From positions 398,214 to 462,213 of the forward strand of contig NZ_RHHR01000010.1 in assembly GCF_003710915.1 (NCBI RefSeq): DNA of 64,000 nt. Direction: 5' to 3'. The position numbers and the translations under genes are program-made. Within the stretch, counting starts at the first letter, position 1. Each line of letters begins with the position of its first letter. Below are positions 25,108 to 33,842 of the stretch, in pieces. This DNA comes from Brevibacillus invocatus (GTDB lineage Bacteria > Bacillota > Bacilli > Brevibacillales > Brevibacillaceae). A model generated the notes under the pieces. It made no database searches and was not told where the DNA came from. It was given only the letters and a program-made list of their open reading frames with translations.

Positions 25108-26034
25108 TTATACAGTTGTCGCCTTCACTTTTATCCGTCGAGCCATTTGCAGTGCCATCAGGCCAGTGACGTGTGGGGCTGCCATTGACGTCCCATTCAG
25201 CTTTCGGAATTGATTACCCGGCCACGTAGATAATATGTCTACCCCAGGGGCTCTCCGATCGGCTCCCTTGCCCCTTGAGCTGAACGATGCCAGATTGCCG
25301 TTCTGATCGATCGCACTAACTCCCACTACCCCATCGTATCTGGCGGGATATTCGACTTCTCCGCCATTGTTCCCCGCTGAAGCCACCATCACAACGCCAC
25401 GGTCATTTGCCTTTTTAATGACGCGTGCGAGTGCCTCACTGTACTGCGGCATGCCAAAGCTCATGTTGACGATGTCCATTCCATTCTCGATCGACCAGTT
25501 GATGGCCCTCAGAATCGTAGCGAGGGATGACTTTCCTTCCTCGTCGAAGGCACGTATGTCATAGATATGGGACTCTGGAGAAACGCCAACGATTCCTCTT
25601 TGATTCATCTCGGCTACGATAATTCCAGCCACGTGTGTGCCGTGACCATTTTGCCTGCCGCGAACAAAGTCGACACCACCTTTGACTCGGTTCTTTAATT
25701 CAAAATGATCGCGTGAGATCCCTGTATCGATGACACCGATCTTGACTCCCGCACCCTTTCCCTTTTTCCAGCGCCGTTGTGCACCAACATACTTCACACC
25801 CCATGGGATCTCTTCTTCCGCATGCAGCTTTATTGTCAAATTTTCTTCCACAGTCGCCTTGTAGCGTTCACAGTGCTTTTGAATCAACCGATACACCTGT
25901 TGATTCACGCACATACAGGACATGTCATCGAAGCTGCGCCACGGCTTTTTTTCCTTTTGGGACCTGATTTTTCCCTGCAAGTCACGTAATATCTCGCCAA
26001 ATGGCGTTTCCTGATGAAAGCTGATAATCTTCAA
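25108..26034 (-). CDS. Subtilisin-like serine protease (S8), no signal peptide
   Basis: A 308-residue protease with the full triad: D103 in GVIDTGIS, H131 in NGHGTHVAG, S283 in NGTSMAAPH, and an oxyanion Asn in ASAGNNGG (220-224). Residues 1-75 resemble a propeptide/inhibitor (CMCVNQQVYRLIQKHCERYK) but there is no export signal, so the enzyme is probably intracellular or exported otherwise. Start is TTG with GGAGG eight bases ahead; the nearby ATG is out of frame. Substrate unknown. Confidence 0.88.
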   Translation of the reverse strand: MKIISFHQETPFGEILRDLQGKIRSQKEKKPWRSFDDMSCMCVNQQVYRLIQKHCERYKATVEENLTIKLHAEEEIPWGVKYVGAQRRWKKGKGAGVKIGVIDTGISRDHFELKNRVKGGVDFVRGRQNGHGTHVAGIIVAEMNQRGIVGVSPESHIYDIRAFDEEGKSSLATILRAINWSIENGMDIVNMSFGMPQYSEALARVIKKANDRGVVMVASAGNNGGEVEYPARYDGVVGVSAIDQNGNLASFSSRGKGADRRAPGVDILSTWPGNQFRKLNGTSMAAPHVTGLMALQMARRIKVKATTV

Positions 26035-26105
26035 CTCATTAGCCTCCTGTCATGCTTCTTTCTGCCTCATCCTATGTGCTTTTGACCTTGGAGGGTTGGG
26101 CATTT

Positions 26106-26147
26106 ACACATGCCTGCCAAAATAGGCGAGAAAACCGGTGCATGTGT
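26106..26147. repeat. Imperfect palindrome between the subtilase and SpoVIF-like genes
   Basis: ACACATGC and GCATGTGT arms of eight bases enclose 26 bases with a small inner TGCC/GGCG pairing. No T-run follows. It lies in the shared upstream region of two divergent genes; function unknown. Confidence 0.35.
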
Positions 26148-26213
26148 CCAGACAAGACAGTAGCTTCTTCCATATAACTGCATGGAGACCAGCCACCAGC
26201 ATGAGAGGAGCGA

Positions 26214-26450
26214 ATGAGCATGGGAAAAGAAAAAGCCAATGACATATTGAAGAAAATCAACAAAAAGAGCAAGAAAAAATGGAAAATGGACGATATCAAG
26301 GCACTTGGCAAGGGATATACCAAAAAAGACCTCAAGAACGGTAAGAAATTGGATGAACTGATCAAAAAGGTAAGCAAAGCTGTAGGTGTAAAATTGAGTG
26401 ACAAACAAATGTCTTCCGTTAAAAAACAAGTGCAAGATCGACTGGGATAA
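26214..26450 (+). CDS. Small basic protein resembling SpoVIF
   Basis: A 78-residue, very Lys-rich protein. The stretch DLKNGKKLDELIKKVSKAVG followed by VKLSDKQMSSVKKQV resembles the core of stage VI sporulation protein F (SpoVIF), a mother-cell protein that supports coat assembly; the rest is too diverged to align by eye. Start after GAGAGG. A terminator follows at 26461. The family assignment is moderate; it could be an unrelated basic spore protein. Confidence 0.55.
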   Translation: MSMGKEKANDILKKINKKSKKKWKMDDIKALGKGYTKKDLKNGKKLDELIKKVSKAVGVKLSDKQMSSVKKQVQDRLG

Positions 26451-26460
26451 GATGTTTCAA

Positions 26461-26497
26461 GGGGATGCAACCACAATGGGTTGCATCCCACTTTTTA
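26461..26497 (+). terminator. Terminator of the SpoVIF-like gene
   Basis: GGGATGCAACCC pairs imperfectly with GGGTTGCATCCC, then ACTTTTT. Confidence 0.85.
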
Positions 26498-26509
26498 TGA
26501 AATCCATAC

Positions 26510-26541
26510 AAAAATGGAGAGCTGAGAGGCTCTCCATTTTT
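26510..26541. terminator. Terminator of the YjcZ-like gene
   Basis: AAAAATGGAGA-GCTGAGAGGC-TCTCCATTTTT; on the minus strand it follows the small gene at 26573-26668. Confidence 0.8.
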
Positions 26542-26572
26542 GCAGTATTGTCAACCAGATCGCTGGTATGTC

Positions 26573-26668
26573 TTAATCACACGCACATGCAACGATCACG
26601 AGCAATACGAACAACACCAACACCAAAGCAAAATCGTCGAATCCAAATCCGTTAAATACACTACTCAT
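26573..26668 (-). CDS. YjcZ-type mini-protein (sporulation-associated)
   Basis: A 31-residue protein: MSSVFNGFGFDD, then a single hydrophobic helix FALVLVLFVLLVIV and the end ACACD. The Gly/Tyr/Phe start and FALxxVLFxLLxIV helix mark the YjcZ/SscA-like family found in spores of Bacillales. GGAGGG lies eight bases before the ATG. A second member is at 56164-56265. Confidence 0.75.
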   Translation of the reverse strand: MSSVFNGFGFDDFALVLVLFVLLVIVACACD

Positions 26669-26783
26669 TCGCTTTCCCTCCTTTATCGGCAACTAGTCAT
26701 ACTGTATGTGCGGATCGTCAATCCTGATTGGACTCCCGCCTACATGCGTGCCCGTTTTTGGACGCATACCCTCAGTGCCGATA

Positions 26784-26832
26784 AGAAAACTTGGCCCCAC
26801 CAAGCTTTTGGCGGGGCCTTAGTTGCACTTAT
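26784..26832 (-). repeat. Hairpin repeat, copy A
   Basis: This 49-base block matches 43039-43087 at 45 of 49 positions. It holds a hairpin (GGCCCC.CCAA-GCTT-TTGG.GGGGCC) next to the constant bases TTAGTTGCACTTAT. One differing stem pair is C-G here and T-A in copy B, so the helix is conserved. Beyond it lies GTCGATAGG / CCTATCGAC (26834-26862). Read on the minus strand, it follows the YczE-type gene and the stem is followed by AAGTTTTCTT, so it may act as a terminator. Confidence 0.7.
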
Positions 26833-26881
26833 GTCGATAGGCAAAAATTTAAATTCCTATCGACCAAAGAAAGTCATGGAA

Positions 26882-27538
26882 TTAGCTGGCTCGACGCTCT
26901 ACCCGCTCTGGCAGCGCGTATTGTTTTTTCATCACCATTTGCCAAAACGGAATGGTTCTTTGAATCATCGGTCCAGTCAACAACGCGATCAAGACCGTAC
27001 CGACAGAAACAGGTCCACCTAATGCGGCTCCCGCGATTAGAACAGTAACCTCGATGATCAATCTTACTTTTTGGATGCTCCATCCCAGGCGCTCATTCAT
27101 CGCCAGCATGAAGCTGTCTCGGGGGCCAGCTCCAAGACGTGGAGAGAGATACATGCCGATGCCTACGCCCATGATCATCATCCCCATTAAAAACATCACG
27201 GTGCGTTCGAACAAACCCTCGATTTGCGGCACGATATCCCACCACAAAATCAAATCCAGAAAACTGCCGAAACAGACCATATTCAGAAACATGCCAAATG
27301 TAGGCTTTATCTTGGCGAGCAAATAAGAGGACAAGATAACGACAACCCCAACAATTTGCGACCATATTCCAATCGTTAGACCAAACGTTTTCTGCAGACC
27401 AATATGAAAAGTATCCCAAGGCGCTACTCCCATGTTTGCCTGAATGGTCAGAACGCACCCGAAGGCTCCGATAAAGAGCCCCAGCATAAACATGCCATAG
27501 CGTATCACAATGGACCTGCTGATCCGTATACCGGACAC
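26882..27538 (-). CDS. YczE/YyaS/YitT-type integral membrane protein
   Basis: A 218-residue protein with about five helices. GCVLTIQANMGVAPWDTFH near the N-terminus and MYLSPRLGAGPRDSFMLAM near residue 135 form the internal repeat typical of the YczE/YitT group. GTG start follows AAAGGTGAAAGG. It is the last of three minus-strand genes (rnz, a 76-residue gene, this) with gaps of 33-42 bp. Function of the family is not settled. Confidence 0.85.
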   Translation of the reverse strand: MSGIRISRSIVIRYGMFMLGLFIGAFGCVLTIQANMGVAPWDTFHIGLQKTFGLTIGIWSQIVGVVVILSSYLLAKIKPTFGMFLNMVCFGSFLDLILWWDIVPQIEGLFERTVMFLMGMMIMGVGIGMYLSPRLGAGPRDSFMLAMNERLGWSIQKVRLIIEVTVLIAGAALGGPVSVGTVLIALLTGPMIQRTIPFWQMVMKKQYALPERVERRAS

Positions 27539-27580
27539 TGCCTTTCACCTTTCCTCTCCTCTTAAACCCCTCTATCTCTA

Positions 27581-27811
27581 CTAAATTCTCTTCCAGCCTG
27601 CGATGACCTCAAAGAAAATTCCATCCTTGCGGTAATACGCCTCAGGCTTGTCGTAATCCAGGTAGGTCGCTGCCTCCCGGAGGCGATCACCCGACAAAAT
27701 CACTTGGCGCTGCTTATTGGCAGCGTCCCTGTATTCAATAACCAGATTCACTTCTTCTTGCAGGCAGTGTGCCACCAGCTCTTCCGGTGTTGTGAAGGTA
27801 ATCCGTTTCAT
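27581..27811 (-). CDS. Hypothetical 76-residue protein
   Basis: A small soluble protein (MKRITFTTPEELVAHCLQEE; then DKPEAYYRKDGIFFEVIAGW) with no recognised motif. ATG follows GGAAAGAGGGG. It sits 33 bp after rnz and 42 bp before the YczE-type gene, probably in one transcript. Length and composition fit a folded alpha/beta domain; function cannot be read. Confidence 0.7.
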   Translation of the reverse strand: MKRITFTTPEELVAHCLQEEVNLVIEYRDAANKQRQVILSGDRLREAATYLDYDKPEAYYRKDGIFFEVIAGWKRI

Positions 27812-27844
27812 ACCCCTCTTTCCTTTCTTACGTCCTGTTAATGA

Positions 27845-28822
27845 TCATTCATTATAACAGGGATCGTTCCTTTCTCCCATCGTTTTTCGCACTCTCTTGA
27901 CTGGCAGACTATAGAAATCCGCTGCCAGGGTCGTAGCAGGAAAACGCTCTCTCGCCTCAGCCAACAGATCTTCCATCGTAAAGTCCCCTTCTTCATCCTC
28001 ATAACGCGGACTAAAGTGGGTCAAGCAGAGCATTTTCACGCCTGCTTTGCTCGCCAGCTTGGCGGCTTCCTGGGCTGTCGAATGACCGCTGCGAACAGCC
28101 AAATCCTTATCCCGCTGCGCATACGTCGCCTCATGAACCAGCAAATCAGCATCCTGAGCAAGTTCAAGAACGGATTGACAAGGCTCGGTATCCCCGCTAA
28201 TCACGATTTTTCGTCCTGGCTGTGCTTCCCCTACAAAATCCTTCCCGTCAAGCATCCGACCATCGGGCAGCACGACCTGCTCTCCTCGTTTCAATGCACC
28301 ATAAAGAGGCCCAGAAGGCACCCCCATCTGTTTGGCAAGCTCGACCTGGAATGCGCCCGGCTTCTCTTTTTCTTGCACGGCATAAGCAAAGGACTGCACC
28401 CGATGCTTGGCCGGACTGCAGGTCACGATAACCTCGTCATCCTCATAGACAACACCCTCGCTCACGATATGGATCTGCAAAGGATAGTGCAGATGGACAG
28501 GACTGACCTCCATGATCGCGCGATAATAACGATCCAAGCCTGGGGGTCCGTACAGATCGAGCTGCGATGCTTCCCCGTTGCGCAGCGATCGGCTGGCCAG
28601 CAATCCAATCAGGCCATAAAGATGGTCACCGTGCAGATGCGTAATGAAGATTTTTTCCAACTGACTGATTTTCATCGGCGCCCGAAGCAATTGATGCTGG
28701 GTCCCTTCTCCGCAGTCAAAAAGCCACCATTTTCCTGCTTGCATAAAGCGAAGTCCAATCGCGCTCACATTCCGCTTGGTTGTGGGTGCTCCGGAACCTG
28801 TTCCCAAAAAAGTAAGTATCAC
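27845..28822 (-). CDS. rnz: Ribonuclease Z (tRNA 3' endonuclease)
   Basis: A 325-residue metallo-beta-lactamase enzyme that trims tRNA 3' trailers. THLHGDH (H62, H64, D66, H67), the substrate-binding arm with EKEKPGAFQVELAKQMGVP, the zinc Asp in ISGDTEP and VHEATYAQRD, and the late CLTHFSPRY are all present, as in B. subtilis RnzA. GTG start after AAAGGAG. The long form with the exosite arm is complete. Confidence 0.95.
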   Translation of the reverse strand: MILTFLGTGSGAPTTKRNVSAIGLRFMQAGKWWLFDCGEGTQHQLLRAPMKISQLEKIFITHLHGDHLYGLIGLLASRSLRNGEASQLDLYGPPGLDRYYRAIMEVSPVHLHYPLQIHIVSEGVVYEDDEVIVTCSPAKHRVQSFAYAVQEKEKPGAFQVELAKQMGVPSGPLYGALKRGEQVVLPDGRMLDGKDFVGEAQPGRKIVISGDTEPCQSVLELAQDADLLVHEATYAQRDKDLAVRSGHSTAQEAAKLASKAGVKMLCLTHFSPRYEDEEGDFTMEDLLAEARERFPATTLAADFYSLPVKRVRKTMGERNDPCYNE

Positions 28823-28961
28823 GACTTCTTGTCTCCTTTTGCTTCAATGCGTCCACACTGTCGTTTGTTCAGGCGCCTGTCCCTTCATCTGGGCATTCAC
28901 CCTTTTTTCCATCATCGCATACCTTACCACAGACAACAAACCTAGCAAGGAGGGACTTTGG

Positions 28962-29957
28962 ATGATGAAACGTCTTCTCTCTCTGGGTATGGCTATCGGC
29001 CTTGTGGGAATGGCCATCTTGAGTGGTTGCTCAAGTGCCCCAGAAAAAATTCGTATCGGTGAAGTGACTCGCTCCCTGTTCTACGCGCCCTTGTATGTAG
29101 CCTTGGAAAAGGGCTTCTTTCAAGAAGAGGGATTGGATGTAGAGCTGTCCACCATTCCTGGCGGAGACAAAGTCATGTCCGCCTTACTCTCGGATGGCAT
29201 CGATGTGGCGCTCGTCGGTTCCGAAACGAGTATATACGTCGCACAGCAAGGAGCGGCTGATCCAGTCATCAACTTCGCGCAATTGACACAGACAGACGGC
29301 ACGTTCCTCGTCGCACGTGAAAAAACAGATTCTTTTTCGTTTGATCAACTGAAAGGCACGGTCTTCCTCGGCCAGCGCAAAGGCGGCATGCCTCAGATGG
29401 TTGGCGAATACGTGCTGAAAAAGCACCAAATCAACCCGCAAAGCGATCTGGAGTTGATCCAGAACATCGAATTTAAAAACATTGCCGCTTCCTTTGCATC
29501 TGGTACCGGAAAATACGTACAGTTGTTCGAACCGGAAGCCTCTCGTTTTGAGCAGGAAGGCATCGGTCATGTCGTCGCTTCGTTTGGCAAGGAAAGCGGC
29601 ACAGTGCCGTATACCGTGTTTATGACCAAGCAAAGCACAATCGACAAAAACCCGACTGCTATCCAAAAGTTTACCAATGCCGTTTACAAAGGGCAACAAT
29701 GGGTTGCCAGCCATTCACCCAAGGAAACCGCGGATACCATCGCCAAGTACTTCGAGCAGATCAAACCGGAAATCATGGAAAGTGCCGTTAAACGCTATCT
29801 GGAGCAAGGCTCCTATGCCACAGATCCGATTTTGGATGAAGCAGAATGGAAGCAGCTCCAGGACATCATGGATTCCGCAGGAGAGCTAAAAGGCCCCGCC
29901 GATTACGCCAAACTGGTGAATACGACTTTTGCCAAAGCTGCTATAGAAGGGAAGTAG
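28962..29957 (+). CDS. ABC transporter substrate-binding lipoprotein (SsuA/NMT1/NrtA class)
   Basis: A 331-residue lipoprotein. Residues 1-21 are a signal peptide ending in the lipobox LSGC; the mature part starts IRIGEVTRSLFYAPLYVALE, followed by GFFQEEGLDVEL and GGDKVMSALLSDGIDVALVG, which is the NMT1/SsuA-like fold that binds nitrate, sulfonates, taurine or thiamine precursors. It is the first gene of a three-gene importer. No TPP or other riboswitch is visible upstream. Substrate cannot be decided; sulfonate or thiamine-precursor uptake are the main options. Confidence 0.85.
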   Translation: MMKRLLSLGMAIGLVGMAILSGCSSAPEKIRIGEVTRSLFYAPLYVALEKGFFQEEGLDVELSTIPGGDKVMSALLSDGIDVALVGSETSIYVAQQGAADPVINFAQLTQTDGTFLVAREKTDSFSFDQLKGTVFLGQRKGGMPQMVGEYVLKKHQINPQSDLELIQNIEFKNIAASFASGTGKYVQLFEPEASRFEQEGIGHVVASFGKESGTVPYTVFMTKQSTIDKNPTAIQKFTNAVYKGQQWVASHSPKETADTIAKYFEQIKPEIMESAVKRYLEQGSYATDPILDEAEWKQLQDIMDSAGELKGPADYAKLVNTTFAKAAIEGK

Positions 29958-29960
29958 ACC

Positions 29961-30767
29961 ATGATGAACAAGACTCCTTCTACGCCGGCCAAAATTGAAC
30001 TCGGCCACGTGACCCATCTCTATCTATCCTCGAACAGGGCATTCATGGCGGTCAAGGACATTAACCTACGCGTGGAGGAAGGCGAGTTCATTTGTCTGGT
30101 CGGTCCCAGTGGTTGTGGTAAAACCACGCTGCTCTCCTTGATTGCCGGATTGGAGCAGCCTACATCCGGCAAGATTCTCATTGATGGCAACAGGGTCACC
30201 GGGACATCCTCACAAGTAGGCTATATGCTTCAGCAGGATTACTTATTCAACTGGCGCAGTATCGAGGATAACGTATTCCTCGGCCTGGAGATCAAGGGAA
30301 TACGGAACAAAGAAACCGAGGAGTACGCTTTGCACTTGCTCGATGAAATGGAATTGATTGATGTCCGCAAGTCATCTCCGACGCAGTTGTCAGGAGGAAT
30401 GAGACAGCGCGTCGCTCTCGTTCGCACCCTCGCCTGTCAGCCGCAAATTCTGCTACTCGACGAGCCATTCTCCGCTCTCGACTACCACACCAAATTAAAG
30501 CTGGAAGACCTGGTGTTTACCACACTGCGGCGGCATAAAAAAACCGCGATTTTGGTAACACATGATCTGTCTGAATCGATTGCGCTTGGTGATCGGGTGC
30601 TGATTTTTTCCAGAAATCCCGGCCAAGTGCGAACGGAACTCACGATTCCAGCTCCGATTCGCCATGCACTGCCTTTTGAAGCACGCAACCAAGAGGGCTT
30701 TTCAGATCTGTTCCAATACGTGTGGAAAGAGATGGAGGTGTTGTCCGATGCAGCCAAAGGAGATTGA
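29961..30767 (+). CDS. ABC transporter ATPase (SsuB/NrtD/ThiZ class)
   Basis: A 268-residue ATPase with Walker A GPSGCGKT (about 48-55), Q-loop YMLQQDYLF, ABC signature LSGGMRQR (about 143-150), Walker B ILLLDEPF and the H-loop VTHD. It follows the lipoprotein gene by three bases and overlaps the permease gene by 20 bp, so the three are cotranscribed. It would power uptake through the downstream permease. Confidence 0.92.
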   Translation: MMNKTPSTPAKIELGHVTHLYLSSNRAFMAVKDINLRVEEGEFICLVGPSGCGKTTLLSLIAGLEQPTSGKILIDGNRVTGTSSQVGYMLQQDYLFNWRSIEDNVFLGLEIKGIRNKETEEYALHLLDEMELIDVRKSSPTQLSGGMRQRVALVRTLACQPQILLLDEPFSALDYHTKLKLEDLVFTTLRRHKKTAILVTHDLSESIALGDRVLIFSRNPGQVRTELTIPAPIRHALPFEARNQEGFSDLFQYVWKEMEVLSDAAKGD

Positions 30768-31554
30768 AGCCGTCCATCAACGCTACCTGAAAAAAGAAGG
30801 GAGAACACGCTCCTTGGTTTTCATTACGCAAATCCTTCTCTTTCTGGTATTCATAGGGCTTTGGGAAGTGCTGTCGCGAACGAATTTAATCAACTCTCTA
30901 ATCTTTAGCTATCCGTCCAAAATCGTCGCTCTCCTATGGGCGCAGCTGGCAGATGGCAGTCTGCTCCCTCATGTCGGCATGACGGTGTGGGAAACGGTCG
31001 TAGGCTTTGTACTCGGCACTTTGATTGGTACCTTGATCGCAACCGTGATCTGGTGGTCCCCCTTCTTGTCTCGCGTACTAGAGCCCTATCTGGTCATCGC
31101 CAACAGTATGCCAAAGGTTGCCCTTGGCCCCGTCTTTATCGTCCTGTTCGGCCCTGGCCTGGTCTCGGTCATCGCGATGGGGTTAGCCATCTCCGTGATT
31201 ATTACAACCATCAATATCTACACCAGCTTTCGGGAGGTCAACCCGAACTTCGTAAAGGTCGTCCAAACGCTAGGCGGCAACAAACGGCAAATCTTCACGT
31301 CCGTGATCCTGCCTGCTACGATTCCTACCATTTTGGCGACCTTGAAGGTAAATGTCGGTCTTTCCTGGGTAGGTGTGATCGTCGGAGAATTCCTTGTATC
31401 GCAAATTGGATTGGGCTACCTGATTATTTATGGCTTCCAGGTTTTCAATTTTACCCTGGTCATGATGAGCCTCGCCATCATCGCTCTCGTCGCAACCTTG
31501 ATGTACCAAGGCGTAGCGTATTTAGAACGGCGGCTCACCAGCCAGTTTAAATAG
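30748..31554 (+). CDS. ABC transporter permease (SsuC/NrtB/ThiX class)
   Basis: A 268-residue permease with about six helices. The cytoplasmic EAA loop is in VVQTLGGNKRQIFTSVILPA, and LSWVGVIVGEFLVSQIGLGY follows, as in SsuC. GGAGGTG lies ahead of the ATG, inside the ATPase gene. A strong hairpin terminator at 31565 ends the operon. Confidence 0.9.
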   Translation: MQPKEIEAVHQRYLKKEGRTRSLVFITQILLFLVFIGLWEVLSRTNLINSLIFSYPSKIVALLWAQLADGSLLPHVGMTVWETVVGFVLGTLIGTLIATVIWWSPFLSRVLEPYLVIANSMPKVALGPVFIVLFGPGLVSVIAMGLAISVIITTINIYTSFREVNPNFVKVVQTLGGNKRQIFTSVILPATIPTILATLKVNVGLSWVGVIVGEFLVSQIGLGYLIIYGFQVFNFTLVMMSLAIIALVATLMYQGVAYLERRLTSQFK

Positions 31555-31564
31555 ATTGATTCAC

Positions 31565-31612
31565 AAAAACGGTGCTGTCCCGTACTCACATACGGACAGC
31601 ACCGTTCCCTTT
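31565..31612. terminator. Terminator after the ABC importer
   Basis: AACGGTGCTGTCC pairs with GGACAGCACCGTT; A-run on the left, CCCTTT on the right. Confidence 0.75.
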
Positions 31613-31630
31613 CACCCGATACGATTCAGA

Positions 31631-32566
31631 TTAAGCTTGCTGAAGTAAAAACTTTTTACCATATTCCCCGTGGTCCAGAATGGCCGGATCTTCGATTTGA
31701 ATCGTAGAATGCTTGATACCGTACTTGGTCTTGAGCAGATGGTTGATGGCCATAATCACGCAATACGGTTGAATATTTTCTCTCACAAAGACGTGCGCGG
31801 TCAACGAGTAATGATCCGTAGTCACTGCCCACAAATGAAGCTCATGGACGTCCTCTACCCCTTCGACCCTACTGATATCTTCGCGGATTTTATCCAGGTC
31901 GAATTTCTCAGGTACAGATTCCATCAATACAGCGAACGACTCGCGAATGATCTTCGCCCCTCCGATGAAGATAATTCCTCCAATCACCATACTGATCAAC
32001 GGGTCAAAGATGTAAATACCCGTAAAGTAAATCAATACAGCGGAAGCAATGACTCCGATCGAGCTGAGCAAATCTCCGATAAAGTGCCAGAGCGCGCTTT
32101 TCACGTTGAGGTTTTCTTCATCTTTTATACTGCGGCTTAAGACGATGGTCAGGACGATGTTTACAATCAAGCCGATGGAAGCAATGATCAGCATCAGCTG
32201 CAGATCTACATCCTGTGGATGGATCATTCGTTTAATACCTTCGACAAAGATTCCGATTGCAATGATAGAAAGAGCTAATCCATTCAAAAACGAAGCGATA
32301 ATCTCGAAGCGCAAGAAGCCAAAGGTGTACTTCTTATTAGGCTTGCGCGTTGCCAAGTAAATGGCAGTCATGCTCAACCCCAATGCGATGACGTCGGAGA
32401 TCATGTGCGCCGAATCCGATAAGAGGGCGAGTGAATTGGAAAGCAGCCCTCCAACAACCTCCACAATCGTAAAAAATAGCGTCAGCATCAAAGTAATCCA
32501 AAGTGTTTTCTTTGATCTATGCTGCTCCTTCACATGGTTCAGGTGATGATAATCAATATTCTTCAT
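31631..32566 (-). CDS. CDF-family cation exporter (CzcD-like)
   Basis: A 311-residue protein. Six helices in the first about 205 residues hold the metal-site pattern SLALLSDSAHMISDV (DxxHxxxD) in helix 2 and HFIGDLLSSIGV (HxxxD) in helix 5; the C-terminal cytoplasmic domain has VEDVHELHLWAVTTDHYSLT. This group exports Zn2+/Cd2+/Co2+ in exchange for H+ or K+. Start MKNIDYHHL, after AGAGGAAGC; an earlier ATG overlaps that site. An AT-rich palindrome (32591-32604) lies upstream. Confidence 0.9.
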   Translation of the reverse strand: MKNIDYHHLNHVKEQHRSKKTLWITLMLTLFFTIVEVVGGLLSNSLALLSDSAHMISDVIALGLSMTAIYLATRKPNKKYTFGFLRFEIIASFLNGLALSIIAIGIFVEGIKRMIHPQDVDLQLMLIIASIGLIVNIVLTIVLSRSIKDEENLNVKSALWHFIGDLLSSIGVIASAVLIYFTGIYIFDPLISMVIGGIIFIGGAKIIRESFAVLMESVPEKFDLDKIREDISRVEGVEDVHELHLWAVTTDHYSLTAHVFVRENIQPYCVIMAINHLLKTKYGIKHSTIQIEDPAILDHGEYGKKFLLQQA

Positions 32567-32590
32567 AGGAATGCTTCCTCTCATTTAAAA

Positions 32591-32604
32591 ATAATAACTA
32601 TTAT
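32591..32604. promoter_or_regulatory. AT-rich palindrome in the CDF exporter promoter region
   Basis: ATAATA-AC-TATTAT, 25-38 bp upstream of the start. It does not match known Zur, MntR or Fur boxes well; a metal-sensing repressor site is only a possibility. Confidence 0.25.
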
Positions 32605-32701
32605 CTAATAATTAATTTAATCATACTCCTTCTTAACGATTTAATCCAATGAACGTTTTATGGATCATACAAGTGATTTTCATTACCAATAGCCACATAC
32701 G

Positions 32702-32744
32702 AAGAAAGAAGCTATCCCATCGTCTCGTGACAAGGGATAGCTTC
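32702..32744 (-). terminator. Terminator of the TPR gene
   Basis: On the minus strand GAAGCTATCCC pairs with GGGATAGCTTC around a 15-base loop and a T-rich stretch follows. Confidence 0.7.
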
Positions 32745-32770
32745 TATTCATATTTCATACCGGTATAGCT

Positions 32771-33730
32771 TTATTTCCAGAACTTCCACCAGCTCTTTTT
32801 CTGTGCGGAATCGCCAGCCTGTTCTTGAGCCACTTTTTGTTCCGCTGCTGCTTCTACCTCTGCCGCGCCTGGGATACGGGCGAGAAATTGATCGACCATC
32901 GGTTTAAAGTTATCAGCCAAGTGATCTTGCATATGACGCAATATCGCAATCGCCTTTTCCTTTTGATCGGTAGCGAGCAACGCGTTGGCGTAATTAAATC
33001 CTGCATATGGAAACGGGAAATCGGGCTGCCAATACTCTTCACAAATCTGAATCAGCTGGTAGACGTATCCGGCTTGTCCTAACTCCCCTGTTACAGTCAT
33101 GACTACCTCGAAGCGATCTGAAGACCCTTCAATGGCTTGCTTGTACCAGTGCATCGCTTTCAGGAGGTTTTCCTCACTCAGTGCGACTCGCGCCAAGTGC
33201 AGCTTTGGACGCCACGCCCCTTCTTTGGCAGCAAGCGTTTCCAATCTGCGTCTGAGCTCATCCTTTTTTCCGCCAGCAATGAAAGCTTGCGCGTATAAAT
33301 TCAAAGCATTTTCCTGGTTCGGATCTTTGAACAAAGCTGTTTCCAGCATTTCAAAGGCTTTAGCTTCGTCACCCTCAGCTCCATAGATTTTGGCCAGGTT
33401 GGTACATGCGGCTCCTGAAGCCGGAAAACGATCCAGACAATTGATCAAAATCGTTTTGGCTCGTTCAAATTCTCTGGCTTGCATGTGGACGACAGCGCGA
33501 AAAATCAGTGCTGACTCGATGGGCCCGTACAGCTCCAAAAGCCTGTCCGCAGCGATCGCAGCCTGTTCGTTGAACTGATCCTTCGCCAGCTCCATGGCGT
33601 ACTCTCGCAGCTTCTCCTTGTTGTCCCAGTATTTATCCAGGTTGCCGGGAATCACTTTTTTTTGATAAGCTTCACGCGACATCTGTACGGATTGGCCCAA
33701 CTCATTGGTAAACGTCACAAAATCAGACAT
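32771..33730 (-). CDS. Tetratricopeptide-repeat protein
   Basis: A 319-residue soluble protein. From about residue 45 to 260 a series of helical pairs of TPR type can be seen (ALIFRAVVHMQAREFERAKT; NLAKIYGAEGDEAKAFEMLE; ALNLYAQAFIAGGKKDEL; KLHLARVALSEENLLKAMHW). The C-terminus is an Ala/Glu-rich linker and a basic-aromatic tail KKSWWKFWK, which may contact membrane or a partner. No enzyme motif. The ATG has AGCGAGGC ahead. Role in a protein complex is inferred. Confidence 0.8.
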   Translation of the reverse strand: MSDFVTFTNELGQSVQMSREAYQKKVIPGNLDKYWDNKEKLREYAMELAKDQFNEQAAIAADRLLELYGPIESALIFRAVVHMQAREFERAKTILINCLDRFPASGAACTNLAKIYGAEGDEAKAFEMLETALFKDPNQENALNLYAQAFIAGGKKDELRRRLETLAAKEGAWRPKLHLARVALSEENLLKAMHWYKQAIEGSSDRFEVVMTVTGELGQAGYVYQLIQICEEYWQPDFPFPYAGFNYANALLATDQKEKAIAILRHMQDHLADNFKPMVDQFLARIPGAAEVEAAAEQKVAQEQAGDSAQKKSWWKFWK

Positions 33731-33842
33731 GAAACAGCCTCGCTTTCATTTCCTACACAAATTGTATCAAGAGAATGGACGAATCCAGCAAAGAAGAACG
33801 ATTTTCCCATAAGGAAAACCGTTCAGATCCGCGTCTCCCGTC

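Noticed and set aside
26688..26702. CGGCAACTAGTCAT shared with 56087-56100 near both YjcZ-like genes
   Set aside because: A 14-base match is expected several times by chance in 64 kb, and the two are in opposite orientation to their genes.
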